From: Falciphora oryzae
Taxonomy: Eukaryota > Ascomycota > Sordariomycetes > Magnaporthales > Magnaporthaceae
Length of the DNA: 64,000 nt
Assembly: GCA_000733355.1 (NCBI GenBank)
Contig: JNVV01000022.1
Span: forward strand, 145,319-209,318
Direction: 5' to 3'
Made by a program: the position numbers and the translations under genes. Under the pieces are notes generated by a model. That model did no database searches and was not told where the DNA came from. It was given only the letters and a program-made list of their open reading frames with translations. Shown here piece by piece: positions 57,053-64,000 of this stretch (positions within the stretch are counted from its first letter, which is position 1; each line of letters starts with the position of its first letter).

Positions 57053-60000
57053 TCAAATATTCTGCAATATGGAAGTTGAGCGGGGAACCATATCAGAGAA
57101 CCAAGGAAACCTGAGTAGACAAGCAAGGGATAATCTTTCGACGCATCGGAAAGTGAGGAAAGGCGGTCAACCGCTGTTGGCGACGTCGGTCCGATACCTG
57201 AGGCCACATTCCGGCCGAACGGGGCCTCCCTTCCTTCCGGCCTGTCAATTTCGGCCACTTTTTTTTTTTTTGCCGTCGTTTATTGACGGTTCATATTTTC
57301 ACCAGCATTTGAGATATAAGTGCTGCTCTGGTAGGGTTCTCACGTACCAGGACAGACGAGGTCTGTAGGTGGAAAGTTTATAGGGCACACAGGGGTTGTT
57401 GGCACTTGTATGAGGTATAAATGACAGATGCACGATATGGCTGCAATTTGGGGGCTTGCTGCTACGGTGCACGCAGACGGAACACCGCACAAGGCCCAGA
57501 TCCTGGAGGATCGATCGGCATCTAAATCCAGGGGCATGCGAGGTCGAGAATCGGCCGCCCAGGTTTGGATGGACCGGCAGCTTCTAATTTCGCCGCGTTG
57601 CGTGCAAAAAAGGATAGATCGGATAATATCCGGGCTGATCTGTACATGTCGGGGTGCCTCCTGAAACGTTGGAGACACCCATTTCTCCAAAGGCGAGCCT
57701 GAAACAAATAGCAAAAGATACACAGTAGCAGTGCTATTTTCCCATCCTCCTAGAGGCGCTTGGGGGTAGAGACTACGCCTAACCATGCTTGGATGACGGA
57801 GGGGTTTCCACGAATAGCCACCCGCCGAGCGGGGAAAGAGAGAGGAGAAATATAGCCGCACTCATGGTGTCATTGTGCGGGCTTCCGGGGTCTGTGTTTG
57901 AGAAACGAGAAAACACATTCCGATGTTTTCTGTGGCTTGTGGTTGTCTGGCCGATGGCTGGGCGCTAGCCTCCGAGCTGGCTAGTTCGCCGATGAACGGC
58001 CGATATCATGTGTTCGGCTTGAGGGAAACAGTCAAACAGTTCATGCGAGCCCGAGGTTTTTTTCAACGCGTCATGTTTTCCCGCACCACGGTCCCCGGCA
58101 AGCACGTTCTGGAAGCATGGCTAGTGACACGAGAAGGCGTTCAACATGGAGCTGAAGACATTGGGCCTGGGGCCGGGACAATCGGGAGCGGGCTACAAGA
58201 GCGACAGAGCCAAGCGCACCCTGTCGGGTACGAGAAAGCCCGGCCGCGTTGGCTGCAGTGCTGACTGCTTGCAGCTCAGTGTGCCGAGTCGTGGTGGTCT
58301 ACGCCCGAGAGTGATTCGAACGACTGAGCCGATGTGTTAGCCCTTCGTATCCACAGCCCACATGCATACAGTTCGCATAGTAGGGCTCTGAGAGTGCGTG
58401 TGTGCGTGCGTGTATGCAGTGCCCTTTTCTCCCGAGACGTCACATCCATGTCGCGGCGTAGAAATAGCTCAGCAAGATCCGTGCCTCATTCTCGCCGGCC
58501 AGGCGTGCCGGACACTGCATCGTGTGGACGGCCTTATTCTGCGCCTTGCCCTCCTACCTGCAGCGAGCCTCCAGAATCCAGAATCCATGGTTGTGCTCCG
58601 CACCCTCTGTCGCAATCGCACTGAGACCTCCTCTCGCGCGATGCAACCGTGCTAACCAACAACTAACAAGGGAAGGTGGTGGCGGTCGTGTTGCCAGCCA
58701 GCCAGCCCACCAACGGGAGGGGAGAGGGCGGGCAGCTCTGTCTCAATGCAAGGCACGCGGATGCGGGATGCGGCCGTGGCAAGGCAGGCGCTGCTAGGCT
58801 AGTGGAACCGCTCGATGGTATCTACCCCCCCTTTTCAGGCGCGGGTCGAGCTGAACGAAGCGAAGCGCTTTCGACGGCTCCTCAAATAACGAGGTGGTCA
58901 AACAAGGCCGTTGAGTCAGTGTTTTATTAGCCAGCTGGTCCTGATCACCAGCCAGGAGCATTCCTCCAGCTTTCCGTCGCCAACATCGGTTGCGTTCCAT
59001 GACGTGGAGGGGATTTGAGGCAGCATCGCAGTCCCAGTGCGCATTCTTCACTCAGGCAGATCTGGTAAGGCTGAAGGGATTGGTAGCGAGCGATTATCGT
59101 TCGCTGACCAGCCCCCATGAGATTAAGATACGATAAGACAAAGGGGTGCACACGTGTTTGAGGTTGACACCAAAGGCGTTCTTTGTGCGAAATACTATAC
59201 TAGCAAGAGCACGTGATAAGCGCGAGAACGTTCTGCGCCAGGCGAGAGAGGCGTCCGCTGGTGTGAATCAGGGGTCTGAGCACATGTCCAGAGAGGCCGG
59301 ACTCTAAAAAGAGAAAAGGGGTCACTAAATCACGACCGAGCAGGAAGTCCAAGGGAAAGCGGCATTTATCTCTTGGCATGAATATGGGGACAGCCGAGTT
59401 TGTGGGCTATCAATTGAGCAATTGAAAAGATCGACGCGCAACATCATGGCCAAGCAGGTGCCCTGGAAGGACTGGGTTTGTTTACTGCCGGCTTTCCTGG
59501 AAGCAGCCGGCGGCAGTCCTTCCTTCCATCCCTGGCCCGAGGGGGTGGCTTGGGCGAGGGGAACGGCCACCGGCGAACCTGAAAAACGAACGGGGCCACG
59601 GTGGGGACAAATCTCGTGGTGAAGGGAAACAAAACACTCATGCTTTCATGTGCGCGCATTAGGGGCCCGCAAAAAAAAGCCCAGTTCCAATTTCCCGTGC
59701 CGGACCAATGCAGGCGCTGCTGCACGTTGGCTCCGTCGCTCCGTTTTTGCTCTCGGGGTTCTGGGAATGCCGTCCTTGCTGCTCTGAGAAGGGATCTCCG
59801 CCGGGGCAGGGCAGACCTATCCGTCATCCAGTGCAGCAGCATGGACTGGACCCAGGGAGCGAGGTTGGACAAGAAGCAAGCCAAAGTTGAGACAGGAGGA
59901 CACGAAAACCATTCCAGACGACATGCGCGAGGGCGCTCTGCTTCGCGCGGACGCTGGAGGGAGAAAACCGAGCGCCCGCCCTGGCGTGTGCCACCCAGCT

Positions 60001-61778
60001 CCGTTTGCACGGCGGGCCTGCCTGGGTTTCCTCAAGGTCCCCCAACGGCCACAGCCTATCTACACTGCCGAGAAGCGAGGTGCGAGGTGGCATCCATTTT
60101 CCTTTTCGCCCGCTTCATCCACATCCCGAGCCCGCAGCCAAACTAGGCAGGAGTGCGCGCGAGAATGGCCGGCTGGAATGCAATAATCGGTGGACGGCAC
60201 CGCGCGTGCGAAGGACAGGGCGACGTGGTCCAACGTTGCTCGACCGATCGCTGCAGTCAGGGAGGACGGGCGGGTGGGGCAGCTCCTAATTGTCGCCTCC
60301 CATTCGATGGGACAAGCCCGTTGCCCGGTGGGGCTGGGCTCGAGCAGTCGAAACCGATCTTGCCCATTTGCGGACTGAATCAATTTTTGGCAGCGCAGCA
60401 ATGGAAATTTGCAAAAATTGTCCGCGGCGGCACGGTTATTGGCCACGCAGCCAATGGCGACCCCTGGCCGCCTGCACGCCGGCGGGTTCTCGCGATGACC
60501 AAGGAAGGGGAGGGAGGGTGAGCCGGGCCAGCCTTTGTGGTCGCTGGGTACCTGCCAGCTACCCTGGCGGCGACCTGCTGCTGCCCGCCAAAAGGACCCC
60601 AAAGACGGCGGCCAGCACAGGTACCGCCCAGTCTGATCGTCAGGTATCCCCCAGCAGCCTGTTTTCTACTAGTAATAGCGGGCCAAGCCATGCCGCCGGC
60701 GCACCACCATATCTGTCGGATTCGACCACGCTTGTCCCTTTCGAGGGCGGCGCAATTTACCACCACACCCTCCCCCAGTTACGAGGCCTTGGAAGAAGGG
60801 GGGCAGCAGGACGGCCAGCCAGGGTGGGCCCGCTGGCTGCGTGCGTGTGCGTGTGTGCGTTGTGTGCGCGCGTGTCCGGCTGCTGGTGACCTGTCGGTCC
60901 AACCGCTTCTGCCCCTGCCCCTGGTGGATCGACTGTGCTTGTTGCCCTGTTCCCCGAACGGTGCGCAAGCAAGTCGCCAGGAACACCCATCTTTTTGGCG
61001 AGAGTGACGGTCCAAGGGTGGCCCCAGCTCGCGTCGTTCCTGGGCGCAGGCATGCCGGCGGACTGTCCCCCCCGCCCCTTTGCATTGCGTCCCGTTTGCC
61101 CAGCACACGAGATTACGGCAGCGGCACTAACACGGCTGGCCCGCGCGCCGCATAGCGGTCAGATGCCGCGGCCCCCTGCGACCACCTGGCTGGTGTTCAT
61201 CCTTGCCCTGGGCCTGTCAGCGTTTTCCACCCGTCCCAAAGTGGTCCGCCCCTCTCTCGTTCTCTCCGCCCCATCATCCCATCCATCCCTCGCCGCTCGC
61301 TTCCTCCGCTTTTGGTGTGTGCTCCCTGGTCGGGCTGCTGTGCCCAGCATAGTCTTTTCTCCCGCCTGCCGCCGCCTCTCCTTTCATCTCCCCTTCCCCT
61401 TCCCTTCCCTTCTCCGCCATCCGCCATCCTCAACGCCGACGCCTGCCCGCGACACTCGTCTTTCGGCGACGACGATCCTCCCGTGTCACGCCCTTCGAGC
61501 TCGAGTCTGAGAGATTCCCGAATCTCTCTCGACGCGAGCCTGGAAGGTCCTCCGGAGGTCTCGCAACCACGGAAAGCCCCCATGCCAAGCCGACACCCCA
61601 TGAGGCCGCTGACGCGAACACGGACGAGCCCAGTCACCTCCTGAAGGACCTCCTTTCTGGAAGCCTGCTTTGTCGACGATTTCTCGTCGAGTCACTCTTT
61701 TGAAAGAAAACCAACGCGCCAGCGCTTTGGGACAGACAAGAGTCCCAAAATAACAGCAGCCCAGTGCTAGGTCATTTC
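57053..61778. other. Gene-poor 4.7 kb upstream of the mucin gene
   Basis: No recognisable gene on either strand. It contains alternating purine-pyrimidine GT/GC runs at 58394-58418 and 60838-60876 and a CT-rich block at about 61376-61416 of the kind near which fungal transcription often starts. Most likely it is a long promoter and leader of the mucin gene, though an unrecognised small gene cannot be excluded. Confidence 0.5.
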
Positions 61779-62107
61779 GTGAGTGACAAAGCCGGAGACG
61801 CCACCACGCGATGCCGGTTGATTGCCACGAGGTGCATAAAAATATCCTGAAAGAGGGGGGAAACGAGGGCGGGCGAGTGCGCGGGAGAACAAAGAAGCCG
61901 GGGCCGTGTAGTTTGAAGAGGGGGAATTGACTTGCTTGTCGCTTCGGAAGGGAGTGACGGGGCTGTTTATTTTTGTTCGCGCCCGCGGCCACTCAGACGG
62001 CCTCCTCGCCCGCATCGCTCAAGGGATCAATCATGCACCTCGATGGCATCAATTCGACCGGCCCTTTTCCAGGTCCTCGTACTAACACGGTCGTCTATGA
62101 CCAACAG
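61779..62107 (+). other. Predicted 5'-UTR intron of the mucin gene
   Basis: Donor GTGAGT at 61779, perfect branch TACTAAC at 62080-62086 and acceptor CCAACAG ending at 62107. Removing it would delete an upstream ATG at 62033 that otherwise opens a 31-codon upstream frame. This is inferred from signals only. Confidence 0.4.
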
Positions 62108-62173
62108 CTAGCTGTATACATTCGTTGATTGACATTATTGTCAAGTACACTCGTTTCCTCGTTCCCTGACAGA

Positions 62174-62344
62174 GTGAGTCCGAACCCCCTGTCTACCCCT
62201 GAACCTTCTTCCGGCCTCCGCACGGAATCGTGGTTGGGAATCGCGGGCTGGCCTCGAGGCCATCGAGACAAAACACCAGACTTTCAGCTATAGGGGGAGG
62301 AAATCCAAGGCTACAGGGTGTTGATCTAACTGCAAAACCGCAAG
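62174..62344 (+). other. Second predicted 5'-UTR intron of the mucin gene
   Basis: Donor AGA|GTGAGT, branch TCTAAC at 62325-62330 and acceptor CGCAAG ending at 62344 (CTAG ending at 62348 is an alternative). The mucin start codon follows within 14 bases. Confidence 0.4.
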
Positions 62345-62357
62345 CTAGACATAAAAA

Positions 62358-64000
62358 ATGCACACGACATCGGTCCTGGCCGCGGCCTTCGTGGCCGCCG
62401 CCACCATCGTCAGCGCGGAGCCCGAAAGGCCCAAGATCTACTTTCCCCGTAACGTCAAGCGTCAGTTCCTCAATGTGACAATCACCAGCCAGGAGTCCTC
62501 GACATCGCAGTCGACGCCCCCGGTTGTTCCTGCGAGCTCGACGAAGCGCCAGAACCTGGGCGACATCCTCTCCAGCATCGGCGACAGCTTCGAGCCCTCG
62601 AAGGCACCAACCTCGGACTCTAGCAGCGACAGGACTACTATTATTGTCTCGAGCACGATTGTGGTCCCTCCCGCTTCGGAGCCCTCGACGTCGTCTGTGC
62701 CTTCCAAAGTCGACTCGTCGACCGGTGGTCTTCCCTCGACGTCGTCTGTGCCCTCCAAAGTCGACTCGTCGACCGGTGGTCTTCCCTCGACCGTGATTCC
62801 CACTACGAGCTCCGCTCCTGTAGTCTCGTCTGAGGCCCCAGCGACCCCGACCGTTTCCACCAGCTCGAGTGGCATTCTGCTCGCCCCGACTGGCGAGGTC
62901 ACCCCAACCTCGTCGGCAGACCCGCTGGCTGGCATCTCGTCGATTCTGAGCAGCGCTTTGTCCGAGGTCTCTACGGGCCTGGCCCCTAACACGACCGAGC
63001 CCGTCACTGTTCAGCCTACAACCGCTCAGCCCACGACAATCCTTCCGACTGTGACGATCGAGCCCACCACCGAGTCAACCCCCATCCCAACCAGCGTCCC
63101 TGAGTCGACCACCGTCCTGGACCCGACCATTACCCCTGGCCCGTCTACTGGGGTCGAGACTACCACGGCGCCCCCTCCTCCTTCGAGCACCGTTCTTCCC
63201 CCGCCCCCGGTCGTCAACTCCACGGAGCCGGGAACGACGACAACGACCCCGGGCCCCACAACCAGCCTTCCGCCTTCCGATACTACTTCGACCACGTCCT
63301 CTCTCCCGCCCTCGGTTCCCCCGACCAATGTGCCGAGTGCCAACAACACCATCTCTATCCCGCCGAGTACCTCGACTGAGCCTCCCGTGACCTCGGTCCC
63401 CACGGACAGCCAGCCCACTCTTGGCCCTACCGCGCCGGTGCCCTCTGCCAACGGCACCATCCCTCTGCCCTCTACCTCGGCGCCGTCAAAGGATGAGCCG
63501 ATCACGTCCACCCCTGCGCCTAGCTCGACCAGTGCGCCCTGGCTCCCGTCCACTCTGGTTATTGGCATGCCTCCGCCCACCAAGTCGGATGACCCCAACG
63601 TGCCCTCGGCGACTGCCACTCCTATTCCCTCGGATCTGCCCAAGGCTATCACGCCTGATTCGGACAACAAGCCGCTTCCGGAGGACACGGTCGAGATTCA
63701 GGTCGGGTTCAACTACGCGCTCAACTACGAGTTCGTCGCTGGCACCCCGCAGGCTGCCGCCCAGATCTTCAAGCTGCTCCCGCAGGCTCTGGGTTACCTT
63801 CCGGGAACTGAGCAGGCCGACAAGGTGCAGATGCGTCGCCTGCAGCCCCTGAACACCAACAAGGAGCTGGGTTTCCTCACGACCCTCGCCATTGCCACCT
63901 ACCCCAAGGACCAGGTCAACAGGCTGAGGCTGGACGTCAAGATCCCCAGCTCGAAGCTGTACCAGAACTCGAACGCTCTAGTGCACAACCTCACGCTCGA
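62358..64000 (+). CDS. Ser/Thr/Pro-rich secreted mucin, Msb2-like (partial, 3' end outside)
   Basis: The frame is open from the ATG at 62358 to the window edge, 547 codons, so the C-terminus is missing. Residues 1-20 are a signal peptide (MHTTSVLAAAFVAAATIVSA). Residues of about 35-440 are dominated by Ser, Thr and Pro, expected to be heavily O-glycosylated, and include a 17-residue tandem repeat. From about residue 445 the composition changes to a folded module: EIQVGFNYALNYEFVAGTPQ, AAAQIFKLLPQALGYLPG, then GFLTTLAIATYPKDQVNRLR. This recalls the conserved extracellular module next to the membrane segment of Msb2-type signalling mucins, osmosensor/surface-sensor upstream of MAP kinase pathways. 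The membrane segment and cytoplasmic tail, which would decide the matter, lie outside. A GPI-anchored wall protein is the alternative. Confidence 0.65.
   Translation, partial: MHTTSVLAAAFVAAATIVSAEPERPKIYFPRNVKRQFLNVTITSQESSTSQSTPPVVPASSTKRQNLGDILSSIGDSFEPSKAPTSDSSSDRTTIIVSSTIVVPPASEPSTSSVPSKVDSSTGGLPSTSSVPSKVDSSTGGLPSTVIPTTSSAPVVSSEAPATPTVSTSSSGILLAPTGEVTPTSSADPLAGISSILSSALSEVSTGLAPNTTEPVTVQPTTAQPTTILPTVTIEPTTESTPIPTSVPESTTVLDPTITPGPSTGVETTTAPPPPSSTVLPPPPVVNSTEPGTTTTTPGPTTSLPPSDTTSTTSSLPPSVPPTNVPSANNTISIPPSTSTEPPVTSVPTDSQPTLGPTAPVPSANGTIPLPSTSAPSKDEPITSTPAPSSTSAPWLPSTLVIGMPPPTKSDDPNVPSATATPIPSDLPKAITPDSDNKPLPEDTVEIQVGFNYALNYEFVAGTPQAAAQIFKLLPQALGYLPGTEQADKVQMRRLQPLNTNKELGFLTTLAIATYPKDQVNRLRLDVKIPSSKLYQNSNALVHNLTL
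62682..62783 (+). repeat. 51-base tandem repeat in the mucin gene
   Basis: Two adjacent copies, 62682-62732 and 62733-62783, differing at one base (CCT/CCC, silent). Each codes the 17 residues PSTSSVPSKVDSSTGGL. A third copy begins but diverges after two codons. The near-identity suggests recent duplication. Confidence 0.95.

Noticed and set aside
56676..57368. Open frames spanning the run of N
   Set aside because: They are continuous only because undetermined bases are read as sense codons.
58300..58345. tRNA-like B-box (GTTCGAATC) on the minus strand
   Set aside because: The T-stem cannot pair without a bulge, no A-box lies at the right distance, and no acceptor stem is formed. I found no convincing tRNA anywhere in the window.
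62033..62128. 31-codon upstream frame in the mucin leader
   Set aside because: The likely leader intron 61779-62107 would remove its start codon, so I do not list it as a regulatory uORF.
62462..63688. Two long Gly/Val/Ser-rich open frames on the minus strand
   Set aside because: They mirror the Ser/Thr/Pro codons of the mucin gene, whose signal peptide, start and continuous frame are on the plus strand.

Overview
The window is nuclear DNA of a filamentous ascomycete (Pezizomycotina, most likely Sordariomycetes; genus not determinable by reading alone). Most genes are split by short introns of about 60-270 nt with GTRNGT-type donors, CTRAC-type branch sites and YAG acceptors. Coding sequence is GC-rich, and the proteins match conserved fungal families. 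I see no transposon, CRISPR array, plasmid or virus-like sequence. Gene models below were assembled by hand from exon reading frames and splice signals.

Layout. 1-6.1 kb: no gene recognised. 6.2-8.2 kb (-): NOC3, a ribosome biogenesis factor. 8.8-12.1 kb: a divergent pair, a thymine 7-hydroxylase-type dioxygenase (-) and an isoorotate (uracil-5-carboxylate) decarboxylase (+), which together convert thymine to uracil. 12.6-15.3 kb: an alpha/beta hydrolase (+) converging on the 3-hydroxyacyl-CoA dehydratase of very-long-chain fatty acid elongation (-). 17.6-18.5 kb: a secreted alpha-class carbonic anhydrase. 19.6-20.0 kb: a small two-exon gene of unknown function. 20-24.2 kb: nothing recognised. 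24.2-26.2 kb: divergent ARL1 (-) and ribosomal protein eL39 (+). 27.3-28.0 kb: SKP1 (-). 29.7-31.7 kb: SMP3, a GPI mannosyltransferase. 32.3-33.9 kb: PET100 (+) and a YebC/TACO1-type protein (-), both likely mitochondrial. 34.4-40.8 kb: a 2,104-residue HEAT-repeat protein of the LAA1/HEATR5 family. 41.3-43.4 kb: a CAP10-type glycosyltransferase. 44.0-47.3 kb: PAF1 and RER1 (both -). 48.1-49.1 kb: mitochondrial enoyl-CoA hydratase. 50.3-53.7 kb: a RING protein with three ZZ-like zinc clusters. 54.9-55.7 kb: FKBP12 in six exons (-). 55.7-62 kb: no gene recognised, with a 110-base assembly gap. 62.4-64.0 kb: the 5' part of a Ser/Thr/Pro-rich mucin, resembling the signalling mucin Msb2, that runs off the right edge.

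Most genes are unrelated housekeeping genes. Three groupings suggest a functional link: thymine 7-hydroxylase with isoorotate decarboxylase (consecutive steps of thymine salvage, one shared 923-bp upstream region); PET100 with the YebC/TACO1 protein (both tied to cytochrome c oxidase biogenesis in other eukaryotes); and ARL1, RER1, LAA1, SMP3 and CAP10 as a loose set of secretory-pathway genes, probably by chance. Several true genes (eL39, FKBP12, RER1, SKP1, the small unknown gene) only appear once introns are removed.
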